From the NCBI GenBank assembly GCA_958510875.1, contig OY294068.1, positions 25,710,297-25,774,296 on the forward strand: a DNA stretch of 64,000 nucleotides. Reading direction: 5' to 3'. This DNA is from Endomychus coccineus. Its lineage: Eukaryota > Arthropoda > Insecta > Coleoptera > Endomychidae. Below, one piece after another: positions 12,201 through 23,153 of the stretch. The translations under genes and the position numbers were made by a program. The notes beneath the pieces are model-generated. The model searched no databases. It was not told the origin of the DNA and saw only the letters and a list, made by a program, of their open reading frames with translations. Position 1 is the stretch's first letter. Each line of letters opens with the position of its first letter.

Positions 12201-15200
12201 AGAAATGAATGGCTACCCAAAAACATTTTTCAATCCTATCATTAAGGAGAGAATAAACAAAATCTACAATGGATCGTCTTATAAAAATAACATAAAAGGT
12301 AATACAGACAATTATATAACTTTACCATACATTCCGGAGACCTCAGAGAAAATTAAGAAATGTTTGAAAATGTATGATATAAATGTTGCGCATAAACCTT
12401 TCAATACCTAAAGATAAACCCATACAGTATACAAATTAAATTGTTTAGATTGCGATGGAACTTATACAGGAATCTCTAAACAATATTTACAAAAAACAAT
12501 GTGTGGCCATAAGTATAGTACAAGAAACAAAAATTTTGAAAAATTCACCGGCCTTGCTAAACACTGCTATGATAACCATCAATTCCATTACAAACATGTT
12601 AATATTTCAACTAAGGAAACCAAGTATTATAAAAGATCTATTCTGGAGATGATTCACATAAAACGTGACTCCAAATCTGTAAATCATAGGACTGATGTTC
12701 AGTCACTAAGTCATATTTATACTAACTTAATTAATTAATTTTCTTGCAAATTCCTACATGCATCCTTATAATGTTAAAAGTATATTCCAGAGGCCAGACC
12801 TTCTTTTATTACCTAATAAATCGTGACATCTGGTTCGAAAATAAATACTTGAACACGTCTCGTTTGTTAGTCGGTCATAGACTTTGATAACATATGTTCG
12901 TATTTTTTTAGAGTTCTACTAAACAGTGGATTCTTGATATATTATACTTATAACATTGTTGTGTTACAATTTCGATTTCGTGTTTCTGTACGTTTCAGCG
13001 ACGTTGGCATTTTAAATGAAATTGGTGCGATAAGGACGCTTTGTGTTAATACAATTAGTTTTAAGTAATCAGGTTATTGAAATAATAAGTCTTCTGATGA
13101 TGGTCGTGAGACCGAAACATACGTAAAGACGAAAATATAAAGCATAAGTGTTTATGTGACCTAATAATAATAATAATAATATTTATTGATGCCAAATAAC
13201 ATAGTTTTTGCACAGGTCAGAGTATTTAAGAAATATAGATAGCACTAAAATTAATTTATTTCCCGAGAACTTATATATAATTCATACCTGGTCAAGAATT
13301 TTTATTCTAAAGTTTTTTTAAAGTGAATAGTGAAACGTGAATAAAACGCAAATTAAAATGTTTTCCCCACGGAGTGGCATCAGAATGAACGTCATCCCCA
13401 TCACATGGTTTGCCATGCCCGCAAATTCACTCTTAATTATATACCAATACCGCAATCTTAGTTGTTAACAATACATTGTTATTACAGTTTAAATTTGGGT
13501 TTATTCATTCAATTAACGAATTTTTCCTAAATTTACACTTACTTATATTTGTCACCAGTTCTTGGATGAGGTTCATCTTTACAGCGATAAATTGTGGGGT
13601 CTCTCATACAGCCATTCAAAGATTTCATATCAATTTTAGCACGTACACAACACTTTTGTCCCTTTGCAGTTCCCGATTTCATTTCTTCCCACAGTTTGAA
13701 ATTTTGTTCCACAGCTGTGAAGTAACATTTTTAGTTCGTATTTATACAAATTCCAAGATACAATTATTTAAATTTCCCTTATTCTATAATATTGCACATA
13801 TAATAATAATACATATGAGGCATTCCATTGAAATCAGCACTTGTTCCCAGGTCACCCTGGGGGATCGCCCTGCAAGTTGTTCCTACCTTTTCTACATTGA
13901 CAAATATGACGATTTTCGAAATTTCGGGTCTTAAGTGTCGATATTGCGCCGAGGAGAACATAATGAACTTTTTTGGCGATTTTTAAGTAAAAAATAAAAT
14001 TCGTCTTATTATCGTGAAATATTCGAAAATTAGTCAAAATTTTTTTTTGGAAGTATATAATCGATCGGAAATTTTCCGTAGAATACGATGCTGCAGTCTG
14101 ATTAGAGATATCTTGCAAGGAAAATCCGGAAAATGGGAAAAACATTTTTTTTGAAAATTCATTTCCCAAAATACTTACATTTTTATTTTTTTCTAACCTG
14201 GCTAAAAATTTCACAAATGTGTCTTCTACTCTAAGGCGAAAATGATCCGGTAGTTAAGGAAATGAAATTTTTTTTCTTTGCTGAATGAATAATAAAAGTA
14301 AGGCAAATAACCTCGTAATTCTAGTAGATTTCAGTGAAAATTATAATTTTATAATTCAAGATGAAATTCAAAGTAGTTATTGGTCCAAGAACTGACTACC
14401 AGAATCTCAGGCCACCTCTGACGTTTTATTTCTTTTGACCCAAAACCAGTATAAAAGGAGAACGGATTTCACACGGAAGGGATTGAAGAATCAGCCGTCC
14501 GACCGTCAATACGATTCCGATATATTATTACCGACCGTTCAAATTAATTCCGTTAATTTCCGAGAATTTATTTTTATTTTTCACTATAAACTCCGTCCGC
14601 GCTCCGTAGGATTCACTCATATACTTTGACAAAGTCCGAAGGTAAATATTGTACAACTAACTCCAGTTTCAACTGACTGCCGAAAACCGAATAATTTATT
14701 ATTTGTGTTGAGGAAAAACAGACCGTTTGCCCACAGGATTTCATTTACCAAAAACCGAATAATTTATTTGTGTTGAGGAAAAATACCTGACAATGTCAAC
14801 ATGAAAAAATGTATCAACTTGGTGAAAAATGGAATTTCTTTGCAACTTCCCATGGAAAATCTCCATGTGATGGCATCGGTGAAACTCTCAAGAGAAATGC
14901 TGCAAAAAAAGTCTGACTCAGCCAATCAATAATTAAATTTTGAATATGAACGACCTCTACGAATTTTGTAAACTTAAATTATTGACAATAGAACCTTTTA
15001 TAGTTGGAAAGAATGAAATTGATGCGTTTAGAGAAACTTCATTACCTAAAGTACAAACTGTTCCTGGAACCAGGGGATATCATCAATTCACACCCATCAA
15101 TGAAACTACACTAGGATGCAAAGTTGTGAGCTATGACGCAAGTTACGATCTCATTTTTGACTTAATTAATGATACATGGGAACTAGGTTTTATTGCAAAT

Positions 15201-16845
15201 ACATTTGATGATACTCTTGAAGCTGAAATTTTACTTCTATACAGTTACAAAAAACATTATAAGTGGCCAGTTGGAGCAAAAAGCAAAAAGTCCTGCGGAA
15301 AAATTTATGGTTATGAATGAAATCTTTTGGATTATAATAAAAATAAAAATAAAGAAAATTACCGATCGATTATGTACTTTCAAAAAAATGTGTAGGCTAA
15401 TTTTCGAATATTTTACGATAATAAGACGAATTTTATTTTTTTATATTCATTAAAAATCACAATCTATTTGACTTACTATTTATTCTATTTGCACATTCAA
15501 TTCTTTCTAGGCGCTGCTGTTTCATCAGTTCTGGGTCGGTGTCATCAACATAAGCATTTCCATCTTTGAGCATTTTTTCACAATATTCTAACATCAAATC
15601 AAAATACTGTGAAGTATGTGTAAATAAATCTGGCTTTATTTCCAACATCGCTAAATCTTCTAATATCACTTTTTCAAAGTGCACATTTTCCTTCGCCGGG
15701 TTTGTATCATCAAATCTCATTATGAGTTTTCCATTAAATGCTTTTTGATAATACTCATTCAACAAGGCTGCCTTAGCGTGTCCGATATGTAGATATCTGC
15801 ATGAGAAAATATATGTTTAAAGTGATATCGCTAATGAAGAATGAGATATTATATGAACAAAAATTTCTCAGTAAAAGTTGAAATAGTGATCCCATATTTA
15901 TTAATAAAAGTTACCATATATGATTGATTAAAACTGAGAAAAATTTAATACATTTAAAACTAATACCAAATTTGGAAAGTGCTTTAATCTCAGTCAATAC
16001 AAATAATAAATTCTTTGAAAACTTGTTTTTCAGGGTTTACCTATAGGTTTTGTATAATTATATACTGATAAAAATATTACCCAGATGCTTCTGGAGGAAA
16101 TCGAACTACAACTTTCCCCATTTCTGCACCTGGCAGCTCTACAAATTTACCCTCAAGAGCTCTAGTATTAGCTCCTTGATCACCACCAGCAGGATTGTTA
16201 TTGGCAGATAAAGACAGTTTAATTTCATCTGGTAAATTTTTGATAGTTGTATTAACACACTCTAATGATTTTATAAAATTGAACCATCTCAAAACATTGA
16301 TTGGAGTTTCTTTTTTTGTAACCAAATTTTTCCATTGTGGACTCTCTGAAAACAATTATATATAAAAATCTATGATGATCAGATAATCATTTTAAATTAC
16401 CATGTAAGGTGGCGAAGACTGCAAAATCTGCTATGGTTAGTTGTTTGTTTGTCAGATATGTTACAGGTCCAAGAGACTTGTTTAAAGAATTTAATGCATT
16501 AGTAAATTGATTTTTTGAAACTAGAGGTCCAATTGAAAATGTAAGCCAATGATCTACTTGTGTCTTCTCTATAGCTGTTACTCCATAAAGATTTGTCTCA
16601 TTTGTAAGACGAACTAATATTCTCAAGACATCAATACTATTTTCACACTCTAATTTGTCTGCTGAATTAACAACAGCAGTTGTATCAGACCATTCTATAT
16701 GGACTGTATCAGATTTCAATGAATTTATATATTCTGCCGCTAAAAGACCACCTACAAAAAAGAAGTATCATCAACATACAAATATTCTCAACTGGAAATA
16801 ATACTCACCTAAAGGAGGATTACTTTTGCTACAAAGTAATTTCAT
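3212..16845 (-). CDS. EPRS: Bifunctional glutamate/proline-tRNA ligase, N-terminal 1121 codons (continues past base 1)
   Basis: Cytosolic bifunctional synthetase that charges tRNA-Glu and tRNA-Pro and works as a scaffold of the multisynthetase complex. Fifteen coding exons were built with continuous phase: 16845-16809, 16751-16401, 16345-16081, 15796-15477, 13714-13543, 11107-10874, 10732-10588, 10521-10274, 10147-9943, 6812-6594, 6487-6269, 4501-4283, 4168-3950, 3835-3617, 3502-3212. Exons 1-3 encode the GST-like domain (starts [12 protein letters not shown]). Exon 4 carries the class I HIGH motif ([11 protein letters not shown]) and exon 6 the KMSKS-type loop (LSKRKL). Exons 8-10 form the anticodon-binding region. 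Exons 11-15 each encode a WHEP helix-turn-helix. Exon 15 ends in [10 protein letters not shown], which looks like the start of a sixth WHEP, and then a clean gtaagt donor. The ProRS half must lie left of the window. Exon 5 has no Met start and had to be found from its Trp/Cys-rich translation (MRDPTIYRC). No frame break was seen. Confidence 0.95.
3535..4533 (-). repeat. Three tandem 333-bp units, each one WHEP exon plus intron
   Basis: The exon starts at 4501, 4168, 3835 and 3502 are spaced exactly 333 bp apart. The exon ends at 4283, 3950 and 3617 have the same spacing. Each unit is a 219-bp phase-0 exon plus a 114-bp intron, and the introns are nearly identical between units, including the gttcaatcttacaaatatac stretch. 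Near-identical introns mean the amplification is recent, or that gene conversion keeps the units alike. The exon at 6269-6487 belongs to the same family, and remnants of the same intron flank it. Confidence 0.93.
4588..6237 (+). mobile_element. 5'-truncated non-LTR retrotransposon (LINE-like) inside EPRS intron 11
   Basis: Plus-strand frames carry reverse transcriptase motifs in order: [12 protein letters not shown] and [12 protein letters not shown], a DLAKAFDTV block in another frame near 4890-4925, [13 protein letters not shown], and the catalytic [10 protein letters not shown] at about 5150. A thumb-like region follows. Frameshifts at about 4890, 5370 and 5650 break the ORF. It ends at about 6198-6237 in an A-rich (aaata)n-type tail, as expected for 3' ends of such elements. 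The intron sequence of the WHEP repeat flanks it on both sides (gttcaatcatac left, caaatatacactgataa right), which fixes the insertion limits. No ORF1 or endonuclease remains. Confidence 0.85.
6861..7781. mobile_element. Palindromic MITE with cagggtgttt termini and TA target duplication
   Basis: The ends are cagggtgtttcag and its reverse complement, each next to a TA dinucleotide. The two halves are near-complete reverse complements over about 450 bp each: aatcttcaccaattatgac-type blocks, the ggtagtggttgtt block, and the tcatagtaagctatg block. The terminal motif and TA duplication place it with Tc1/mariner-type non-autonomous elements. No protein is encoded. It lies in EPRS intron 9. Confidence 0.8.
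7973..9545. mobile_element. Two mariner-like transposase fragments joined head to head
   Basis: A cagggtgtttcag end next to TA starts the element at 7973. From about 8950 down to 8500 the minus strand encodes the transposase middle and C-terminus ([16 protein letters not shown], then [20 protein letters not shown]). From about 8955 to 9545 the plus strand encodes the same region again ([52 protein letters not shown]). The two halves are diverged copies of one family in opposite orientation, meeting at about 8950. The right copy ends without a visible terminal repeat. Both halves contain frameshifts, so no active transposase is possible. Confidence 0.8.
9546..9942. other. Intron sequence, nothing recognised
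   Basis: Right part of EPRS intron 9, between the mariner chimera and exon 9. I see no coding pattern and no repeat relationship to other parts of the window. Confidence 0.6.
11242..11283 (-). ncRNA. Degenerate hammerhead ribozyme motif (left end of same element)
   Basis: This is the minus-strand counterpart: GTCTT, CTGATGA, the GGTC-GTGA-GACC hairpin, then GAAAT where the intact copies have GAAAC. The last stem I base is also changed (AAGAT). The core position after GAAA pairs at the base of stem III, so this copy is likely weak or inactive. Confidence 0.6.
13089..13140 (+). ncRNA. Hammerhead ribozyme motif in Penelope-like element (right end)
   Basis: Order seen: GTCTT, CTGATGA, a GGTC/GACC stem with GTGA loop, GAAA, a very short stem III, GTA (an NUH-type cleavage triplet), then AAGAC, which pairs perfectly with the opening GTCTT as stem I. 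This is the type I hammerhead layout reported for Penelope-like elements. One unpaired T precedes the GGTC stem, and stem III is imperfect here (CATACG). Activity is not shown by sequence. Confidence 0.7.
14790..15322 (+). pseudogene. Broken unrecognised ORF, probably from a mobile element
   Basis: At 14830-14910 a frame reads [17 protein letters not shown] followed by [11 protein letters not shown] and a stop. After a frame change, 14940-15320 stays open for 126 codons ([66 protein letters not shown]). I recall the TSHGK..CDGIG.T.KR pattern from uncharacterised, repeat-like proteins of insects and cnidarians, but I cannot name a family. It lies on the strand opposite EPRS inside intron 4. 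The frame break and missing start suggest a relic. Confidence 0.5.
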
Positions 16846-18131
16846 CTTTCAGAGTGGTTTCAGTCACTATTTCTGAATTTCCAGATATCTTAGGACTCCT
16901 ACGTTTGGAACATATGGATGAACCGGAAGAAAGGAAGAATGCCGCTCTATTCTGCTGCGGGGCTTAATTCAGATTTGTTAATAATGTGAACGTGAGCGAT
17001 GACGGTGATAACTTAAAATAACCTAACATAAATAATACCGGCTAGACTTGAAGAACCATAAAATAATCGACCAAAGAAAGGGAGATAACTCACCTTGGGC
17101 AAATAATCTGAGTAAAAGAAGGGATAGATAACTCAAAAATAATTTAATATTAACTAAGTGAGGTTAGTAAGATAGTGAGGGTCAGTGAGCTCAAGCAAGA
17201 TGTTCTTATTCTTACGGTTACGGCAAGAAGTCTAGAATGGTTACGGGTTACGGCAAGAGAAAATTATGTTAACAGTTAATACCATAGAAAATGTATGATC
17301 TATTGTGATTGATCTCAATTTAAACAATGGAAAATTAGGTTCTACGAACCATTAGCAGAAGAATCAGTCAGAATATATATTACTGGTTCTGATCATCGGT
17401 TTTGGGCGGAATTCGGTCTTCCAACTTAACGATCATTCCGGCCTGCATGAACTCTGCACCGATCTTGATAGATCGCATGCAGAAGGCAGTCATTCTGGGT
17501 TCAATAAGGCTACATAGGGCACACAACTTGACAATCCGAAGCTACTTACCGACCGGGCGCAGGAATAGCTTTGGTTTGTTTTTTTTTGGCGCTATTGCTG
17601 CGAAACTGTCGGAGCGCACACCAGCCCCGACCAGGTAGATAGGTAGCTTCAGAAATCTCCATAGATAACTCTACTCCGGTAGTGGAGTTATCTATGGAAG
17701 TGTTAAACAGTAACCGTTTAATATCTCTGGATAGCTTTCAATACCCTCTCTAGCATAGAAATAGGTTATTTCTATGCTCTCTAGATAGAGAGGATATGAA
17801 CATAACAATACTATTACCATGGTATTAAAAGCAAAGAGTTCTATACATTGGCACAGAATTAGGTATTCTGTGGTATATGGGCAGAGATTCTCGCTCATAA
17901 GGGTTACTTTTTGGTGAATCTTTTTCGCCAGAGTAGGTATATCATACTCTGTTGCAGACCACGGACATGAAATAATTGTAGAGTATGGCTTGATCGACTT
18001 AGTTTATCATCTGGTCGGGGACGGCGCGATGTTTCGTACATAAGCAAAGAACCACAGCCGATGCAAGATCAACCACGGAATACGAATATGAAATATATTG
18101 CGGTGACGTCGTTGGCAGGATTACATTGCAG
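16846..18131. other. Upstream region of EPRS; palindromes but no gene seen
   Basis: This holds the EPRS 5' flank and presumably its promoter, which I cannot pinpoint. It contains a near-perfect palindrome at 17670-17697 (agataactctac ... gtagtggagttatct type, with TCCGG at the centre), a second inverted repeat at about 17742-17800 (ctagcatagaaatagg / ttatttctatgctctctag), and a cluster of ggttacggcaaga repeats near 17213-17260. No credible ORF was found. Confidence 0.6.
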
Positions 18132-18539
18132 CACGGTCGTATACACAGGTCTGGAAACTCTATGGTTGGCTTGAGTCTCTTAAGGGTCGCCTAACTCGTA
18201 GTCCCTCGCTCAGCCACCAGCTAGCGCTTGGATCACGAAGTGGTAAAACGATTTCTATCCGGAATCGCAAGCATCCACTTCTTTCGCATTTCCGCACTTT
18301 AAAAACAGAAGTTTCTTGCTTTACACTTTTGTACCCCGTTTTACATTTCGGCACAATGAACGATTTCGTAATTTGTTTCTAAAAACGCAGGTATTCCTTG
18401 TGTTGACAACTCTACTGACAGTTGACAGAAAATTCTCCTACGTGACGACTTTTGGTACTACGGGCCAGTCGACGCTTAGCGGACTCGCTGCTCACATAGG
18501 AAACAACCTCGAGTTTCCAGACCTGTATATACGACCGTG
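18132..18539. mobile_element. MITE family 1, copy A (408 bp)
   Basis: Terminal inverted repeats: cacggtcgtatacacaggtc at the left and the reverse complement ending tatatacgaccgtg at the right. The interior is shared with the copy at 52635-53215, including ctcagccaccagctagcgct, ggaatcgcaagcatccact, aaaaacagaagtttcttgct and ctcacataggaaaca. No coding capacity and no clear target duplication for this copy. Confidence 0.85.
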
Positions 18540-18699
18540 GTATAGGCAAATAGGGAATTGTCCAACCCTTACAATTATTGCTCAATGTTCGGACCTTGTA
18601 CGAGGTTTTGTTCTTGCATATTATTATTACAGTTGTTCTGTAATACTTGCTAGTTATAAAGACTCAATAAACCCAAGTAAATAAAACAACATAAAAGCC

Positions 18700-19938
18700 A
18701 AAAAGACTATATATTTAATAAAGTAATTAAAATAGTCTATTTACAACAATTAAAATCTAACGAAATTATTTATCAACTTAAATATAAATAAATATCCCAG
18801 ATCTTGTACCAAAGATGGAATCATAAATAATGGTAGTTTATCAAACATAAAAGACGATGAATTTATTTACAATTTCATAGTATTGAAAAAAATATTTTCT
18901 TTATCACAGGCTTTTCATGAGGCATATAACGAAAATGCCATTTGCAAAATATAAAATTAAGAGCAGCACTAAAAGGAAGATACATTCATTTATAAATAAT
19001 GTTACCAAGTTTCTTTGATTTACCTACATTTTGAGAAACTCATTAATTATAGAATTAAAACTGTTTTCATCTGTTCTAAATTAGTATGGAGATTATATAG
19101 AGTACTTACAATTTATAAACCACATTATCCAGAATAAAAAATCATATGCATTGCACTCATCTATTTGCTAGACGGTAAAGCTTGTAGAATGATGTATTCA
19201 TCATGTGAAGGTGAAGGTGATACTCAAAAGAATAAAAGTTTGATATAACTGAAGCAGTTGGGTCATATTGGTTATTATGATCCATTGCAAAATGTTGTTT
19301 CGATTTAACTGACAGTGGTTTGGAAAATGTGGTCTTTGATATTTGACTATTAATTATTATCAGTACATAAAAATACATAAATAGGTATTAAATACACAGA
19401 CAATATAATAAGACAAGTTAAAATATAGTTCTCATATATTATTACCATTAAGAAATGTTCACAGGCTTATATGCAGTCATATCAAATAACAGTCTAATCC
19501 TCTGAACCATTTACAAATAATAAAATGTCGAATATTCTTGATATTCATCAATTACAAAAGTATATTTTGAATTGGAAAAGGGTGAAAAAATTAGCATTCT
19601 TCTTCGTATAATAGAAAAAACAAGGCCAACTGATTCATCCTTCTCTAATCATAGATCTTCATAAAGAGCAACTCTCTTCTCATTTTGGAGTTCATATAAT
19701 TAATCACAAAACGATTTATTTACAATATCGTTAATTTGCTCATTGTTCAAATCATTCTCACTTTTTTATGTATGAATTATCTTGTTTTTTTCAGTAACCA
19801 CATATACACAAATAAAGTATTTTCGAAAAAAGGCACGGAATATGCCAAATATTTAATCCAACGGATCTTAATTTTGGAGGATCAAATGTGAATTTGCTCA
19901 TTGTACAAATCATTTTATCGGTTTTCATTAGCCATATA
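18700..19938. other. AT-rich intergenic sequence, nothing recognised
   Basis: About 1.2 kb without credible ORFs or repeats that I can relate to other parts of the window. It could include distal untranslated sequence of a neighbouring gene, but I see no evidence for that. Confidence 0.5.
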
Positions 19939-19940
19939 TA

Positions 19941-20638
19941 CAGGATGTTTCGAAAACAGGTTGCTAGGCTAGGTAGAACAATGAAAAATAAGTGGGGTTT
20001 GCTTAGAAAAAATTTTCACAACGGCATCTGTATTCAAGATACAAAAAAAAATGTTTTAACACAGTTTTTACGATTATTTCGAAACTGCTGGCAACATTGT
20101 AATGAAATTTTGTATGAACATGTTTTGGAAGCTGACACATCGGATGAATTTATTTTTATATCTGACTCTCATAGAGGGTAATTGTTTTTTACTTTATACC
20201 AGCATCAGTTATTACTTAATCATTTTCAAATCAAAGTATTTCGAAAACGATACACAATATCAAGTATTAACAAGAGTACCTCTTCCGTGAAAATTGAATG
20301 ATGTTTAATTTCATTTAAAATTTGAATTAGAAAATCTAACCTCAAAAATGTTACGTTTAAAACTACTTACGAACCGTGTAATTAGCGCCCTCTATGAGAA
20401 TCAGATATAAAAATAAATTCATACGATGCGTCAGTTCCCAAAACATGTTCATAAAAAATTTCATTTCAATGTTGCCTGTAGTTTCGAAATAATCGTAAAA
20501 AATGTGTTTAAAACTTTTTTTTTACAACACCCTGTATCTTGAATACGGATGCGAAAATTTTTTTAATAAGCGAACCCGACCTATTTTTCAGTGTTCTACC
20601 TATCCTAGCAACGGGGCCACCTTTTTTGAAACACCCTG
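19941..20638. mobile_element. Palindromic MITE with caggatgtttcgaaaa ends
   Basis: Ends caggatgtttcgaaaa and ttttttgaaacaccctg, each flanked by TA. The halves are reverse complements around about 20290: aagtggggtttgcttag against aagcgaacccgacc, and aaatcgtaaaa plus gaaactgctggcaaca against tgttgcctgtagtttcgaaa. Same general type as the element at 6861-7781 but with different interior sequence. It encodes nothing. Confidence 0.8.
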
Positions 20639-20649
20639 TATATAAATAA

Positions 20650-22387
20650 ATTGTTAAGCTAACAAATTATTTTTCATAAATTGTACTGAATCTATCTCAA
20701 ACCTAGAATTTATAGTATTAGACCCAAAACCATTATTCAAAAAGTTCTTCCTTATTCAATTAAACAATCTTTTTTACCCTTCAATCCAATTTTAAATATT
20801 TCAGCAAGAATAACAAAATAGAATCAACTATGGCAACAACCAAATTTATGATGATGACAAAGAGCATATTCAGCATCAAGTACCATAAGGATGTAGAAAC
20901 CAGTAGAAATCAACCAAGATGGTTAAAAAATATAACATGAACAATTTTTCTTAAGGTTATTCTTAAACAAGATATTCCATAGTCTTCAGATATTTTTTGT
21001 GTCCATTCATTAATCATTCAATTATTCAATTCTTGCACTAATATTATCTAGAATGCTGTTACGTTATGATACCACCAATTTAATCAAAGATGGAAATGCC
21101 AATTAAACAATGATATAGGCTTGACGATAAAAGAATTTGAGTGTTGCCAAAAAGATGAGGTTACAATAAAAATTAATTAATCACAGTAGCAAGAACACTA
21201 GAAATAGATCATCTTAATCAAAAAGTAAATTCAAACTGGATTGCGGATCGAATTTCTGCAATTTTATCAAGTCATGATCAACACACAAGAATTGATATGA
21301 ATGTCAGTGCGCTGGCATCGCAGGAACCCAGATTATTATTTCGTACACGTATAATAAGCGTTTGTTTTATGTTTAACTTTAAGTAAGAAAAAGTAAGAAA
21401 TTGAATTAATCGATTTTCGATATGTTCATATGTTCACCTCATTTTGTATAATAACAATAACTTAAAGGTAATGCAAGAAGTGTAGAAAATTATTCAACAA
21501 CAAATATATCGTTCCATAAATCGAACGACCAATAATTCAACAATTGAATATTCCTAACCCGATTCATAAAAACCTCTCAACATCAACCATTTCAGTTCAT
21601 TATGTAAATTCTAGTGATAACACTACGCCATTTTCAAAAAATGTGTCAAACCATACAATTTCTGCTCCAATGAAAATTTATCAAGTGGCAAAAATATATT
21701 AGATACTCCACAAATTTGGTTAAAATATATTTTACAATTGCGCTCCACGAAACCGCTACGTGAATCTGACCATTACAAAATGTGAAAAAATGTTACAAAC
21801 TTTTGAAATTGAGCATACTTTCTAAATTTCATTAAGTACTACACAATGCATACATCCAATTAAATGTTCAAGAGTAAGTGCATCACTGTCTTTAGTATTA
21901 ACACAAATGACATTAAACTATCAAGAATTCTTGATGCATAACAAAACATAATGCATTAATTCAACATTTCCTTTTCATTTAGTAAAATCCGATATTAATA
22001 TTTCTTAATATTATATCTTTTAGATCACAGTAATTCAAGAAGCCAACAACAAGAACTTAATTTTTATTAAAAAACTTGAATAGTCTTGAGAACTGGGCAA
22101 TTCATAAACACATTTACTCAAATACAGAAATAAAATCATGTAAAAGTAACGATAGAGAAATGTCATAGATATTCCAAAAATAATCAAAATAATCAAACTA
22201 CGATACTGAGAAAGAAATATAATACCAATTCAAATAATACGAGTTGGTCCTTACAAAATCTAAGAGATGGCGCTAGTAGTATAGTAACAATGGGATTCAA
22301 GGCTTATAAATCGTTTTTATGTATAGCCGGAGTCAGCTCCCAGCCGGAGAAGAGTGGCCACGTCAAACCAACGGCGATATAGAAAAA
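20650..22387. other. AT-rich intergenic sequence, nothing recognised
   Basis: About 1.7 kb without a coding pattern, clear repeats or RNA-gene hallmarks that I can see. Confidence 0.5.
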
Positions 22388-22493
22388 GAGATTATAAATT
22401 AAAAAAACAATCACTTTTATCCACAAAAAAAAACTGTTTATGTACTGAAGACCTTTCAATTAACAAATAGCCATCATCAGAATAAACTGAAAT

Positions 22494-22600
22494 ACAAATA
22501 AAAATGTGCCTATTTGAATCATCATCACTGGAGGGGAGGGGGCTTAGCTCCCAAATGCACTTACGCCACTTAGTTGGGCCCATTGTGCGCCCCGTGGTCT
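22494..22600 (-). mobile_element. 3' terminal remnant of the LINE family seen at 43.6-45.0 kb
   Basis: The sequence catcatcactggaggggag followed by gggcttagctcccaaatgcactt and cccattgtgcgccccgtggtc matches 43629-43712 almost base for base. On the minus strand it is the last about 100 bp of that element ending in a gatgatg-type tail, so it is a strongly 5'-truncated copy. Confidence 0.8.
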
Positions 22601-22924
22601 ATTTGAATACTATTTGGAATTAATAGGGTATATAAGGGATTACTTTCAGCTGGAGATAAATCTGGATTCGTTAATTGCTTTTTCTCTCAAACATTTCCAT
22701 CCCTTCTAAATTACCTAGATATTTGAATGTGTTTCAAGAATGATACACTTTCTTGAGAAATGTATATAAAACATATTCCGCTAATGCTGATTTTTCAACA
22801 TTATTCTTCTTTACATGGGCAAATTGTTGTTTATACCTAGTTAGAATAAAATTTCATAATTTATTTTATAAATTTGTAATACAACCCGTTTATAGATTGT
22901 AAGAACAATTTAAAAAACCGTTTA

Positions 22925-23150
22925 GGCAACACCTTTGACAAAGTTCCCGACGTCGACAAATCCCGGGTTTTACAAAATCGATTGCGAGTCGTGTTCAAAA
23001 TGCTATGTGGGCCAAACTAGAAGGAATATTATCTCGATATAAAGGAACATTTTGGCTATATAAAGAAAAAATAGCGAAAAATCAGCGTTAACCCAACATA
23101 TTTTAAACACAGTTCACACAATTTTTCAAGAATGTTTATCACTTTTGAAT
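22925..23150 (+). mobile_element. Penelope-like GIY-YIG endonuclease fragment (second clade)
   Basis: The plus strand reads FYKIDCESCSKCYVGQTRRN at about 22972-23031 and then, with small frame changes, a KEHFGYIKK-like stretch and SALTQHILNTVHTIF. The CxxC between the KI.C and YVGQT blocks is the Penelope signature form of GIY-YIG. The fragment stops where the Tc1-like element begins. It differs from the 11.2-13.3 kb element. Confidence 0.7.
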
Positions 23151-23153
23151 ATA

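Larger units (their letters stand above)
11199..13271. mobile_element. Penelope-like retroelement, inverted partial copies (EPRS intron 5)
   Basis: The plus strand from about 11910 encodes the end of a Penelope-type reverse transcriptase ([32 protein letters not shown]). A GIY-YIG-type endonuclease region follows at about 12440-12735 ([16 protein letters not shown], with the CxxC typical of Penelope elements, then [16 protein letters not shown]). The minus strand from 11894 to 11652 carries a second copy of the endonuclease end in reverse. Both copies continue into the same 3' region and end in a sequence containing tctgatgatggtcgtgagac, so the element is an inverted pair with partial long terminal sequences at both ends. 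Several frameshifts are present. The outer ends carry ttctcgggaaata and tatttcccgagaa. Confidence 0.85.

Noticed and set aside
13779..14214. Overlapping ORFs next to EPRS exon 5
   Set aside because: Phe/Lys-rich translations of AT-rich intron sequence with no splice or family support; only the exon 13543-13714 is real.
11107..15477. Direct splice of EPRS exon 4 to exon 6 (in frame, giving RVYPTYDF)
   Set aside because: It would delete about 57 conserved residues of the GluRS core; exon 5 at 13543-13714 supplies them with matching phases, although skipping it would still keep frame with a one-codon change and could occur as a minor isoform.
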